A program made the position numbers and the translations under genes. The notes under the pieces were generated by a model. It saw only the letters and a list, made by a program, of their open reading frames with translations. It was not told where the DNA came from and did not search any database. A stretch of 64,000 nt of DNA, from assembly GCF_035046485.1 (NCBI RefSeq), contig NC_085138.1:291692256-291756255 (forward strand). The letters are read 5' to 3'. Shown in pieces: positions 53,056 through 64,000 of the stretch. The first letter of the stretch is position 1. Each line of letters opens with the position of its first letter. The DNA comes from Aedes albopictus. Its lineage: Eukaryota > Arthropoda > Insecta > Diptera > Culicidae.

Positions 53056-53061
53056 TTTATT
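53056..53061 (-). terminator. Candidate poly(A) signal for Atox1
   Basis: Minus-strand AATAAA (TTTATT on plus), about 290 bp after the Atox1 stop and inside the Poc1 3' region; another lies at 53023-53028. Use of these would overlap the two 3' UTRs. Confidence 0.4.
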
Positions 53062-53235
53062 TTAGTAGCAATCAAAGGTCTAATAGAAACCAGTCACAAC
53101 ACATAAACCCTGTCGCATTTACTATATATTAATAACCATTTCTTGCTGGTTCATTCGTTCGGATGAAATTAGCACATAGTTACACAATATGCCTGCCCAA
53201 TTTGCGTTTGCGCTGCTACCTATTCGTAACGTAAA

Positions 53236-53241
53236 AATAAA
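53236..53241 (+). terminator. Candidate poly(A) signal for Poc1
   Basis: First clear plus-strand AATAAA after the stop, 264 bp downstream and 106 bp before the Atox1 stop on the other strand. Confidence 0.45.
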
Positions 53242-53346
53242 CTGGACTCATTCCTCTCGTTGTCGCAAAATATCAAATTGAATAGTACTCTCAAAGGAAA
53301 TGTAAGTTGAGAACATCCCTGAATTGCATCTTGCCGCTGGTTATTC

Positions 53347-56300
53347 CTAGGCTTTCAGTCCAACGTAGCTCGTTTCTTTGCCTGTCTTCTTGATTGTTTC
53401 CAACAGCTCATCAGAAGAGAGCATCGAGGTGACAAATACCTTCTTGTTTTCCAAATCAATGTCTACCTTTTCGACTTTTTCTGGAATAAAAAAAAAAGAT
53501 AAATCAAAGATACAATTATGGAATAAAATAAAATTACTATAATGCAATGCAAGCTGCAGTTGCGAAGATACCTCATTCCACCTAGACGAATTAATTTCAA
53601 GATTTCTCTTGTACGAGATAAGCAAAAAACAATTCGATAAAACACCTGAATTATTGAAATTCTAAACTTTCCGTGAAGTTCGCCGTGTTGCGACGTATCT
53701 CTCGCTAGCCCGGATTGTCCGTATAAAGACAGACCAGGTAGATAATCGCTTTTGATGGATTTTGTCACTATTTTCAAGTCAGTCATTACTTCCCTGGGAA
53801 ATGGCACAACCTTGTAATCAGCTTGATTGCTGTCAGGTCTCGGACAGGGATGGCATGCTCCTCAGTGTGAGTGCAAGTGTGCGCGGTTTTAATATGAAAA
53901 TGAGCTGCACTGTGCACATTTTCAGTGCGGAATGCCATCCCTGGTCTCGGAGCTTAAATATATCTTTACTCTACAGAGAAAGATGCACACTCGTGGCGCC
54001 AACAAGAACCGATACTTTACGTGATTAAACAAAGAAGCGTCACGGTGATTTTTTGTTGTTTTTGACATATCTGATTTCTATTTGCAGAAAGGAAATTGAT
54101 ACACAATTGTTCCTTCTTTTTTTTTAAATTATTATTAATCATGCTTTCAATATATTAAAGATACAAGAACAAGAATCCCAAGAAGAACTAGCATAAACGG
54201 TTCACTGATAATCAAGCACCATACCGTCAAACATGTCCATTTTGTGTACGCAAAGGTAAATAGCGTTGTCAATTTAATTAACAACGCCTTCTTTCACAGC
54301 TCAATACGCAAAATAAGTCTTCCATCTTTCCTCATCCTTAAGGCCACGCAAAACTTAAAAGCCGCCGGGCTAAAATGGTTGCAATGCCTACTCCCAAACT
54401 CCACGATGTATTATGGACGATATGAGTTCTTGGACTTGCATTGAAGACTTGGTCCCATGACCAAGGGGGTGCACCAATAAAATAAAATATTTTCAAGTCA
54501 GTCACTCCTTAGTCCAAAACGTTTCAGGTAAAGTCAAGTTTTCTGTTGAAGGCAATTATTTTTTAACTATTTTGAGCATTTTGTTTTTTGAAACAGATCG
54601 GTAAGTGTTTTCTGGCGCAGGATTTCTTTTAAGAAAAAAAAAATCTTGGAAGAAAATGCCTTTGCCTCGAAGAAATTATGCACAGAAATTCACTTACAGA
54701 TGTGCTGAAATACATATCTCGACTATATCCCAAACGTGCAGTGACAAAAAATTGCCACCAACGCTGCGTAACGGACGTAGACGGTATTTAAAAGATGAAC
54801 TACATTTTGTCTATATCTACAACAGTGGTGCTCATCCTGCAGCCCTCCAAGCCTTAAGATGCGGCCCGCGGAGTACTTTAAGACGAATCGAAATTTCTGA
54901 ACGATTATTTGAAATAACTCGTTAACTTTATTAACAAATCAAACAAAAAAAATGCTGATCAATGATCACAGTGTTGAACACAAATTAAATGATAAATAAA
55001 CAAAAAGAACAATCCGTTCTGTAAGATTCGAAATCGAAATTTGGCATTTCAGCTAAGTCACGAAGCCAGCTTATAGTTATTTTTATTTATAAATGGAATC
55101 AAATGAAAGTTTGTTAAAAATGTCATCTTGAATCATTTAAAAATTAGTTGTTTTTAAGCGCAGGCAATGCAACGCTGAGCAAATATTTCACATTTCGTCT
55201 TTTCGAAGAACATAAAAACACAAAGCACGAAGTTTTTGACAAAATTTTCAACAAATCTCAACTTGGTTACCAATATTGTTTAGTTTTCATTGTTTATTTA
55301 AATTTCTATTATAAGACTCACATTTCTCTAAACAAAACTTACGAATCCAATTTGAATTGTCTAAGCGAAACTCCTGGACGAACTTAAAGAAAAAAAATCT
55401 CAGGCGAGATTCATAAAGCGTCTCCTGTACCTTTTTGGAGAAACTTTTGGATACATTTTTGGGGAAACTCCAGGAAACATTAATAGAGAAAAAATTTAAG
55501 CAACTCTAAGCGAAACATATGGAGAAACAAACCTGAAAAAAACACAATGATAAAGTTGTGGCGATACTGCATAGAAATTATAGGAGCATCTCCTAGAAAA
55601 ATATTCTGGTGCCACTCTAACATAAATTTCTATGTCACAATAGATCTAACAACTGGTCGCAGTGACTTAGATACCCAACAAGGAATAAAAAAAAAACATA
55701 AATTTCTCAAACAACTTCAGAATAAATTCCTCGAGCAACAAAAAGAGAATTTTCAGGAGTAACTACAAACAAGATTCCAGGACCAACTGCATCAAGACAC
55801 AAAAGATGCCTAGAACGCCTGAGGAAAATTTGAACAATAAATTTGAAGCAACTTTAGAAGTTAATGTTGAAGAAACTTCCGGAAACAATTGTTAAAAATC
55901 TAATTTTTGAAGAAATTTAATGATGAAGTTTTTCATTAATTTTAGAAGAGACTTTACTAAAATAATTTACTAAAATCTTCTAGAAAACCGTGGAAAATTT
56001 TCGGAAAAATCCGGAAGCTTTTCTAGTAGATTTTTTTTTTATCTGTATTAACGAGATTTTTAGCCCTAGGCTAGTTCATCTCGGGACCCACGCTTTACTT
56101 CCCTTCCGAAGGAAGAACCCACATTTTGTGAGTTTGTCGGGAGTGGGATTCGATCACAGGTCCTCGGCGTGATAGTCAAGTGTTCTAACCATCACACCAG
56201 GTTCGCTCCCTCTAGTAGAAATTCTTGGAAACGATTAAGGCGCTGTCCATAAACTACGTAGACTTTTTTTCGGCCATCTCAGACCCCCCCCCCTCCCCCC

Positions 56301-58046
56301 TCGTAGACTTTTGTTCATACAAAATTTTCGATATTTGTATGTAGCGTAGACTTTGGCCAGACCCCCCCGTCCCCCCCGTCCCCCCCTTTGACAGTCTACG
56401 TAGTTTATGGACAGCCCCTAATGAGGAATTCCTGAAGTAACTTCAGGGCAGTCCAGTGCATGGCAAATCTAAGAGGAGTTCTTGGAAGTGTTCTAAGAGA
56501 ATTCTAGCAAAACTAAAAGAAACTTCAAAAAAATTTCTCGAAAACCTTCAGGAGCAACTCCACAAGAAATTTCAGGAGAAAATCCAGCAAACCTTTTTGG
56601 ATCGATTCAAAAGAAATTCTTGTAAAAGCTGCATGACAAGTTCTTGAAGTGACTTCAAGGCAATTCTAGGGGCAACTTCTAAATTGTTTGTTTGAATTAA
56701 TTTTGAAGCTCAAACGTTTTTCTTAACCAAACTTATGAATCTAAATTGGACTCCACTAAGGGCAATAGATTATAAAGTTTGACCCTTACACAAGTTCAGA
56801 TTTTTAATAAATATGCTTTAGAATTGTTCTTTTTGTTGTTTTTGTGCATCGATGTTTTATGCGGCCCGCAGATCGATCCCGAATTGCAATATCGGCCCGC
56901 GGTATCCTCCAGCCTGAGCACCACTGATCTACAATATAGTAGTTTACGCAACAAGGTGCAGAATGTAGATTTTTTGCAGCACTCGTCGTTCTTATCCAAC
57001 TCGGCAAGCCTCGTTGGATAAGTACGACGAGTGCTGTAAAAATCGAGTTCTGCATCGAGATGCGTACAACGTTTTTTGCAATTTCATAAATTACCACTTG
57101 AGGATAGTTTTTAACAAAAATTTTACATCAAACTGCACACTGATAATCATAGCCATGTTTAAGAAAATCTGATCATAGCAGGTTATACTGTGCAGTTGTC
57201 ACAATTTTTCAAAACTGCGTCCAGAAAGCATCAAGAAGTTGATCAAAACTGAAAACAGTGCTGTAATGGTTCGTTACGCAACGCTAATTAGTGCTGTAAT
57301 GAACCATTACAGCACTGATAATTTAGTGTAGGAAAGTAGGCCTTGTCCTGTCAGATTTGCGTGAGGTAAAACAGCCTATTACGATGAGAAATTGCAAAAA
57401 TAACATATAACTCACTCATCTCCACACACCTGGCCAAGTCCTTGTAAGCATTTTTTTTTTAAATCCTATAATCAACATAGAAAGAACTGAATCAGTTTCC
57501 AGTAGATGACAGGATGGTTAAAATATCTAATATTTAAAAGATTAATTACATTTTTTCACTAGTGTAATTCAGGATTGTTACATTTGTAAGAAGGCTTCCA
57601 ATGTTGAGAGACACAAAACATGCATCCTTATTTGGGTAAGCCTTGTGCCGGACCCGGTCCCGTTGTCAACCAACTGTTGGCTATTTGCTTACCTTTTAGC
57701 TTCCCAAGCACGCGTTCCACCGCCCCCGAACAACCGGTGCAGGTCATTTCCACCTTGAATTCGTGCGTTGGCTGGAACCACCGATAAACATTGTTAGAGT
57801 GTATTGGCGCAAAACATCAGTGTCCATCAGTGCTCAAGCCAAGATGAAGACGCCGAAGAGCGTCTTATCGCTAACCATTGAGGATGCTAATATTTGTATA
57901 GAAACTAATAGGCATTCAAAAGTAGGGCCACTAATCTAATCTTGATTGAGACTGATGGGTTGTATTGTGATCATTCATGAATATCCACTTGGCAACTAAC
58001 TTGTACACGATTCCTAGGGTGTATTTGAGATACTTACTGTTGTCAT
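53347..58046 (-). CDS. Atox1: Atox1 copper metallochaperone, three exons
   Basis: A cytosolic chaperone that hands Cu(I) to P-type copper ATPases in the secretory pathway. Exon 1 58038-58046 (ATG ACA ACA), exon 2 57693-57771, exon 3 53347-53480. GTAAGT/TTCCAG and GTAAGC/TTCCAG borders join in frame to 73 residues, close to human ATOX1 (68). The copper-binding MTCTGC (C14, C17) lies after THEFKVE. The C-terminal KKTGKE keeps the family lysines and ends SYVGLKA. This is one HMA domain and nothing else. The first coding exon is only 9 nt. Intron 2 is 4.2 kb and holds a hAT-like relic, a 2.1 kb hAT, a SINE and MITEs. Convergent with Poc1. Confidence 0.93.
53786..54487 (+). mobile_element. 702-bp retroposed insert with 17-bp target duplication
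   Basis: TATTTTCAAGTCAGTCA occurs at 53769-53785 and 54488-54504. The insert ends 'gtgcaccaataaaataaaa', an A-rich tail just before the right duplication. Its body has no recognised LINE or tRNA-like part, so the source is unknown. It contains a 99-bp hAT MITE. Confidence 0.6.
53845..53943. mobile_element. 99-bp hAT-type MITE with perfect 8-bp duplication
   Basis: Ends CAGGGATGGCAT and ATGCCATCCCTG (12-bp perfect inverted repeat), flanked by exact GTCTCGGA at 53837-53844 and 53944-53951. Confidence 0.9.
56031..56210 (-). mobile_element. tRNA-derived SINE with 9-bp target duplication
   Basis: Minus strand: head 'gtgtgatggttagaac' (A box) and 'gatcgaatcccac' (B box), a body with 'ccttcggaagggaagtaaag', tail of A's at the 56031 side. 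TCTAGTAGA at 56022-56030 and 56211-56219. Confidence 0.8.
56237..56421. mobile_element. MITE of the 'ctgtccataaactacgtagac' family, copy 2
   Basis: 'gctgtccataaactacgtag' and its exact complement close to both ends; C-runs in the middle and 'gtatgtagcgtagac' as in the copy at 43511-43678. Confidence 0.75.
56955..57062. repeat. Hairpin 'gcagcactcgtcg...cgacgagtgctg'
   Basis: 'gcactcgtcgttcttatccaac' pairs with 'gttggataagtacgacgagtgc' around a 12-bp loop; outer 'gtgcagaatgtagattttt' pairs with 'aaaaatcgagttctgcat'. A further palindrome ('ctgtaatggttcgttac'/'gaaccattacagcac') lies at 57262-57320. Likely termini of DNA transposons. Confidence 0.6.
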
Positions 58047-58690
58047 TATGATTTTAGGATAATTTTCCTTTGATTTAAATTAATTTCACAGTTCTTAAAC
58101 TTCGTCTTCTCGTATATGTCTTGTGCAGAACGTCCTTTACGTTGGACTGTAATCGTCTAGATGACAGCAAATAATGTTTCGGTCTTCTGTATAAGAAATG
58201 ACATTTCAGTTGTTTTTCTATGTGTTCAGTGCCATACATGCACATTCATGATGGTAGTGTGGAATGCTTCTATATTTCATACATTGCCATCCATTCTGCT
58301 CATTATAATGAGATGTTTGTGGGTAGATTGACTGGTTCGAATACATGCATAATTTGTATAACATGAGTGTGATTGACAGCATAAATGCAGGCGAATGTTA
58401 TTTTATTATGCCTCAAACGCAACGATTGCGAAACGACAACGGAAGCGGAACCGAATCAGATAGAACGAATCAAACTTTCTTCTACATCTCAAGCACAGTA
58501 GTTACAAATTTCCTTTGTTGTCAATGTTTTGCTCAAGATGCTCAAAATGCAGTTCTTGATCCATTTTGAAACTCCCATACGCTGATGGACAGGACCTTAA
58601 TTTTACTTTCTATAGACGGAGAAAAAAGTTTGGCTAATACATGAAAATGTTAGTTTACACAAATCAGAATAGCAAACTGAAATTACCTTT
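57063..58690. other. Atox1 introns and upstream region
   Basis: Apart from Atox1 exons 1 and 2, no other gene is visible. Short frames (for example 58345-58569 plus) lack support. No clear core promoter upstream of 58046. Confidence 0.35.
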
Positions 58691-60990
58691 TCTTATCAGT
58701 TAGACTGAGGCATAAGTGTCCTCTGCTGTACGTAGGAGTCTTCTCCGTTCGACTCGGTCCATGGCTGTGCGTCCCCAGTTCCGCACTCTGCGAAGGGTCT
58801 GCAAATCGTCCTCCACTTGATCGACCCACCTAACTCGCTGCGCACTACGTCTTCTTGTATCGGTCACATGACTCTCGAGAACCATTTTAATCGGGTTGCT
58901 ATCCGACATCCTGATGACGTGACCCGCCCATCATAGCCTCTCTATTTTCGTGGTGTGGATGATGGTTGGTTCTTTCAGCAGCTTATGCAGTTCGTGGTTC
59001 ATTCGGCTTCTCCAAGTCCCGCCTTCCATCTGCACTCCGCCGTAGATGGTGACTTGATGGGTGGCGGGAATGACTTGGCACAGTCCTCAGGAGCGCTTGA
59101 GTTGGCCGTATTTCGACGGACGGCCGATGGACAACCTGGGAAGTCCCAGTGCTGATAGTTTGGAGATTTCCTATCACTAGCACTCTTTAACTCGTGTCGT
59201 TTCGGTTCTTAGACCTTCAGGGCTACTCACTACACGGTTGGAACTTCGTGAACAACGGTATTCAGTCGTGAGTTAAACTCTTTGGCGATTAGCGAACTGA
59301 TAATGTAGCGTGTCACTAACTTTACACTTCGACCAGGTCAAACCTGACTATAACTTTGAAAAATAGGACTCTGTACACTTTGAAATATTTCCCAGGATTA
59401 AGAGACCTCATGGTGGGTGCAGAGGGCTTTTATCTCCTTTGGGTAGATTTCCCTCCTATCGGATGATGCATAGGTTCCACGCATACATAATTTATTAATA
59501 AGAATCGTATTCCTCACACATTGCTGGCTTCGAACAGTTGAGTGCTGGTCATGTTTCGTGCCCATAGAGGACTACTGGTCTAATCAGCGTTTTGTAGTCT
59601 ACGCTCCATACAAATTTTATTTTTTTTGTGTTGACAAAAGTCAATGAAAGGGAAAGGGATGGTCAAAAATTGGTGTACGTGGTTTATCAATTTATGAATT
59701 TCTTTGCTAGTGTCGTTGTTGACAGTAACAAGTAAGCCCAAGTACATACACGAATTCTGCACTCGCCTCGATTTTATCACCGTTGATAGAAATTCGTGAT
59801 GGCGGGCGCGGTAATTCCTCCCTAGAGCCCTTTGGCTTCATGTACTTTGTCCTCAACATATTAAAAATAAATCCGATTCGCCTGGCTTCATTTTTTAGTC
59901 GGATGTACGTCTCAAATTTGCAAGCTATGATATCAATATCATCAGCAAAACCAAGCAACTGAACGGGCTTCGTGAGAATTGATCCACTCGTGTTTTTCCC
60001 CGCACTCCGTATTACACACCTGCCCCTGATACTCGAACTACGCACATCACTCAATCAATCGTATCAGTTTATCCAGGAATACGTATTTGTGCATAATCTA
60101 CCATAGCTGGTCTCGATTGATTGTATGTGTGGGCACGTTACATTCGCGGCATTTCTACAACACTTGGCGAACATCTGGTCCGTTGTAGTGCGTTCACCCA
60201 TGAATCCAGTCTGATATTGTCCCACGAACTCTCTTGCAATCGGTGGTATACGGGGGCATAAAATTTGAGAAAGTATTTTGTAGGTAGCGCTCAGTATAGT
60301 GTGATCGCGCAATAGTTTCCGCAACCCAACTTGTCCTTTTTGTAGATGGGACACACGATACCTTCTATCCATTGCTCCGGTAATATTTTCTCCTCCCAAA
60401 TCTTGGTAATGACCCAGAGCAGTGTTCTCACGAGTGCTTCTGCAGCGTATTTTAAAAGCTCGCTTGGTAGTTGATCTGCTCCAGCGGCTTTGTTGTTTTT
60501 TAACTGGCCAACCTCCTCCTCCTCAATCTCTTGGAGGTCAGGGGCCGGAAGTCTTTCGTTCTGTGCACATACTCCAAGATCTGTTACCACGCCACCTTCG
60601 GTACTTGCACGGTCGCCATCGAGGTGCTCATCGTAATATTGCTGCCACCTTTCGAACTCCTCACGCTTGTTCGTGAGAAGATTCCCATGATAGTCACGGA
60701 ACATGTCAGCTTGTGGCACAAAACCTCTGCGCGATCGGTTCAGTTTCTCGTAGAACTTCCGTTTGTCTTTAACGCGGTACAGCTCGCGCATCGTTTCGCG
60801 ATCTCGTTCTTCCTGATGGCGCTTCTTCCTCAGGAAGACAAAATTTTGCCTGTTCTACGCCTGTCTATAACGTGCCTCATTCGCCCTCGTACGGTGTTGC
60901 AACATTCTCGCTTATGCTGCATGTTTCTTTTTCAACTGTTCACAGTCGCCGTCGTACCAGTCGTTTCTGTGATTCGGAGTCGCGTTTTAG
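58690..60990 (-). pseudogene. Dead RTE-like non-LTR retrotransposon
   Basis: Minus-strand RT domain in at least four frames. 60791-60291 has the linker and RT start (KFYEKLNRSRRGF, YDEHLDGD, NNKAAGADQLPSELLKY, IVCPIYKKDK). 60399-60064 continues (ILSATYKILSQIL, GQYQTGF). 60054-59707 holds the catalytic box LLGFADDIDII with both Asp. 58909-58700 is the C-terminal QRVRWVDQVEDDLQ piece. Stops and frameshifts separate them, and the endonuclease is missing. Family knowledge suggests the RTE clade; this is not certain. Confidence 0.75.
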
Positions 60991-61009
60991 CAATACAAAT
61001 GACATAATT

Positions 61010-61205
61010 TCATTAGCTGAGATTTAGGCTTCCTTGCAGCAGCTTAGTTATTCAATATTTTACGAATGATTATGGAACCAACGAATTTAATTTACCATGG
61101 AATAGTTTTATCAATGAAAAGAGAAAAATATTGAAAAACCCCTTCGAAATAGAAAAAAAAAATGGTTGGGGGGAATAGTTAGAGGAAAGGAAAAAAAATG
61201 TTATT
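61010..61205. other. Short AT-rich spacer
   Basis: No feature seen between the dead RTE-like LINE and the Jockey-like fragment. Confidence 0.3.
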
Positions 61206-61207
61206 CT

Positions 61208-63912
61208 AATATCACAGTTTGCGCGCCGTCAGTCATTCCAGCAACGGGTTTACTGAAGTCTCACATCCTAACCAGAACTTGCGTAGTACACGCTGAATCC
61301 TTCCATCGATGAGTTCTAACCTGTGACATCTTCAGGGTGGCCACCCAGTCGGGAATTTCGGGAAAACCGGGAAAAGCTCGGGAATTCGAAACCACCGGGA
61401 AAAAGTCGGGAAAATCTCGGGAATCGTTGCTAGTTACCGGGAATTTCCAAGATTCTAAAATTTGTACAGTCTCCAGAAGCATAAGTACGGGAATCTGTGG
61501 GAAACGAAACTGTTGAACTATATAACATAGTGGGTGAAATGGCGTAAAATCAGGTAAAATCCATTCTTGGAAATTTTTATCTTGTCGTCGAGTCATGACA
61601 ATTGAAGTTAATCATAATGAAGTTGCCTAACATCACAATTTGAACAATTTCAAAGAATGTATTTTAAAGAACATTCTATTCTGGTGGAAAGACTGGTTGA
61701 GACACATTCAAATATTTATAGATTCATATGTCACTTATGTATTTCAGGATTTACATGTTCCTGAAAACATCAAGCGTTCTCATAAAAGTTTTATAAAACA
61801 TAACAAAAATTATAACTTCTTTCTAAAAAAATATCCTTGGGCAATCTCTAGGAGAATACTTGCTATAGCCTTTGTCCTTTGAGCGAAAAGTCTTTGAGAA
61901 ATTTGGATAGGATGCTGACAAAATTTTGAATGAATGAATGAATTGTCCCAAGAATAAATTAAGTTTAAAAATGATGAAATTCTGTTACTCATCCAGAATT
62001 CTGGTGAAAACATTCTTACATTTTCAAAATAGTCAAAATAGGGATTTTTAGTATCTGATGGAATGGATCATTGAAGCCGACTTTTCCGCTACTCACCGCA
62101 TCAAAACAAAAGCGCCACCGTATATGGACGGTAACACAGTGACAGCAGTCGAGTTACGTCAAACACACAAGGCTACCGTGGCGCTATCTGTTCATTTCAT
62201 AGCGGCCGTTTTAGTTATTTTAGTGATCCATTCCTCAAAGCACGCAATCATAAAAGTTTTTCTAATATTTTGTTTGAAAGATTTTTGTTGTTTTTCATGA
62301 AGCTCTTGGATGTACTCATTTATTAAATTTGTGAATAAAAATGTTCGGAGAAAACCGGAGTAAGTATCGGGAAAATCACTTTTTGGTAAAACTTTAGCAA
62401 GTCCCTGGAAAAACTCCTGTTTCTGCAAATTCTCAAGAATTTAGGGTATTCGTAGTTTCTAGTTAAACCACCAATTGAAATTCTCGCGGAAGTTCCAGTG
62501 AGTATTCAAAAGCATCTGGAGCAATATAGTTGTATGATTTATGGAATTAAATAATTCCCAAATAATGAATCTGCCTCCAAATTTTGGGGGAAATACTTTC
62601 TCAAAAACTAATCTTTTAGGAATTCCTGACATATCTGAAAATGTGTTAATAAATTAGATCTCTGAGAACTTCATATTGCAATCGCTGATGAAATAACGGA
62701 ATGCTAGACGGATGCTAAGATTTCTTTGATCTCTCAGAATTTACGATACCAGCCTAAGAAACCTTCCTGTTTTTCTGCAGTAGCCATTTACGCTACCATA
62801 AAGTTCGCCACTGGTTTTCTATTAAAATATCTTGAAAATGACCATCAAAAATACTACACTGAAGATTTCCCTAGAAATCGTTTCCAAAATTCTTTCACGA
62901 GTAATCTTTCCAGATATTCCACCAGAAGTTCATCCAGAATGTTTTTTTTTTTTCTGGGCATTCTGTTATTGCCTATATTAGTTTATATATATAAGTTTCC
63001 CAAACAAACTTACAAAGAATTTTTCAGAAGAGATTATTGGAATATTACTAAGAAATCCACTAATAATAAGTTTGTAAATCCTATAATCATAGTGTATTCT
63101 CTGAGAATTTCGACCCCCTCAGGATTATATTTTTTATTTTTATTTGCTTAAACAACTGCATAATTTGTACTAGTTAGTCATTTATGAATTTAAGAAATCT
63201 TAAATGAAGATGTCGTAAGTTCAATGCCCATCATTTGATACGAGACATACAACACATAACTTATATTCAAGTTCATATGAATACTATGTAAGAATTTGAA
63301 AATATGCAATATTAATTCTCTTAAGTTTTTCTTAGTAAGTTACGTTTAATTTTCACTGTAAATCATTCTATTTTAGAATCGGGAAAAATTCAAAAAGCTA
63401 TCGGGAAAACCGGGAAAAACTCGGGAATTTTATTTACTGCTCTGAGTGGCCACCCTGCATCTTCAGTAGGATAAAACGGGTCCATCATCTTCAGAAGCCG
63501 GTTTTGTTTCCTTTGTAGTTTCTTCCGGTGGAAAGCGGCACAATCGTACCAGGCAGGGAAAACGTATGTCATCATGTATGTCATCGATGGCATGATCACT
63601 AATTTACTCGACACGTTTCAAGATTATGCGTTCGAGAAGCTTACTAAAGGCAGACAGCATGCTAATTGACTTATAGTTGAATGCATTCGTGGAATCCTTA
63701 TCCGGTTTCGGAATGGCCATTTCTACCGCGTGTTTACATTTCGATGAAAAACCCCCAAGTCGAACACAAACAGAGAAGATTCTTGACTCTTCTCGAGTAC
63801 GAAGTTTCTGTTATCCTGATCAGCAGATTTCTTCTGAGTCTGCCGATTATCTGGATTACCTCTTTCGCACTAGTTCACTAGGTGGCGTAAACGATGCGGT
63901 AAAGATTACTTA
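61208..63912 (-). pseudogene. Deleted Jockey-like LINE fragment, split by a DNA transposon
   Basis: On the minus strand, 63912-63600 encodes MAIPKPDKDS, FNYKSISMLS and KLLERIILKRV (start of an RT domain). It then jumps directly to the RT thumb-like VFPAWYDCAAFHRKKLQR and QNRLLKMM near 63540-63480; the catalytic centre is gone. The remaining piece lies beyond the hAT-like insertion (61332-61208). Confidence 0.6.
61333..63457. mobile_element. hAT-like non-autonomous element, 2125 bp
   Basis: Ends CAGGGTGGCCACCCAG and the complement of CAGGGTGGCCACTCAG. CATCTT is duplicated at 61327-61332 and 63458-63463. 'cgggaaaaccgggaaaa' repeats fill both subterminal regions in the same orientation. The interior frames (141 residues at 62726-63151 and others) have no transposase motif. 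It interrupts a LINE fragment. Confidence 0.8.
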
Positions 63913-64000
63913 AGCTGTTAGTACACAGGGTCAAATATTTGTCCAAAAAGAAGCCAATGTTCAAACTCTTGTTTGGCTCGATCGAATTTTCATTAGTGTC
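63913..64000. other. Window edge
   Basis: Too short to assign; the LINE fragment may continue beyond the window. Confidence 0.2.

Larger units (their letters stand above)
53725..54822. mobile_element. Relic related to the 40.2 kb hAT-like element
   Basis: The left end 'ccaggtag' followed by 'gtcactattttcaagtcagtca' matches the inverted right end of 40216-42352 ('gtcactattttcgagtcact'). Further in, 'tcgaagaaattatgc..a..gaaattc' near 54668 matches about 40778. A 702-bp insert (53786-54487) and a 99-bp MITE disrupt it; its right end is not resolved. Confidence 0.55.
54823..56926. mobile_element. hAT-like element, 2104 bp, in Atox1 intron 2
   Basis: Ends CAGTGGTGCTCATCCTG and the complement of CAGTGGTGCTCAGGCTG. 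Exact 8-bp ATCTACAA at 54815-54822 and 56927-56934. Subterminal 'gcggcccgc' motifs lie at both ends. A SINE (56031-56210) and a MITE (56237-56421) are nested inside. No intact transposase frame. Confidence 0.85.

Noticed and set aside
62726..63151. 141-residue frame inside the 61.3 kb element as a transposase
   Set aside because: AT-rich, without a hAT dimerisation region, zinc finger or acidic catalytic pattern that I can see.

Overview
The window looks like a transposon-dense piece of a culicine mosquito genome, most likely Aedes. The reasons are tRNA-headed SINEs resembling the Feilai family, an I-group and a LOA/Lian-type non-LTR retrotransposon that both encode RNase H, many palindromic MITEs, and compact host exons stranded in repeats. 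This assignment is inference; no species-diagnostic sequence was compared.

Host genes sit in the right third. A mitochondrial ribosomal protein L21 gene (minus, 43985-44671) has a short candidate gene for a 58-residue protein just upstream on the same strand (44743-44919). The centriolar WD40 protein gene Poc1 (plus, three exons, 51460-52972) converges on a copper chaperone Atox1 gene (minus, three exons, 53347-58046). The 4.2 kb second intron of Atox1 is full of nested transposons. I see no operon-like or pathway link among these genes.

Left third: diverged tandem repeats (1-1600); a foldback element carrying a miniature LTR retrotransposon (2254-4904); a SINE; a roughly 95-bp tandem repeat block (7.9-9.0 kb); an apparently intact I-group LINE (9079-15337, minus) with two ORFs, an Inr+DPE promoter and a 12-bp target duplication; repeats rich in AAGATGGCGGC; and an intact LOA-type LINE (17788-22253, minus) between two identical 557-bp direct repeats.

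Middle: MITEs and DNA-transposon relics (22.8-29.9 kb), including a 1.33 kb foldback with an 8-bp target duplication. From 29.9 to 42.7 kb there are blocks of a degenerate 12-bp, GGAATTCC-containing satellite, opened by a piggyBac-like MITE, a TGCCTTTCTCG-ended element with an internal minisatellite, a mariner-like MITE and a 2.1 kb hAT-like element. Right end: a dead RTE-like LINE (58.7-61.0 kb) and a deleted LINE fragment split by another 2.1 kb hAT-like element (61333-63457).

No CRISPR array, rRNA gene, functional tRNA gene or viral sequence was recognised. Most other open frames are transposon or satellite shadows.
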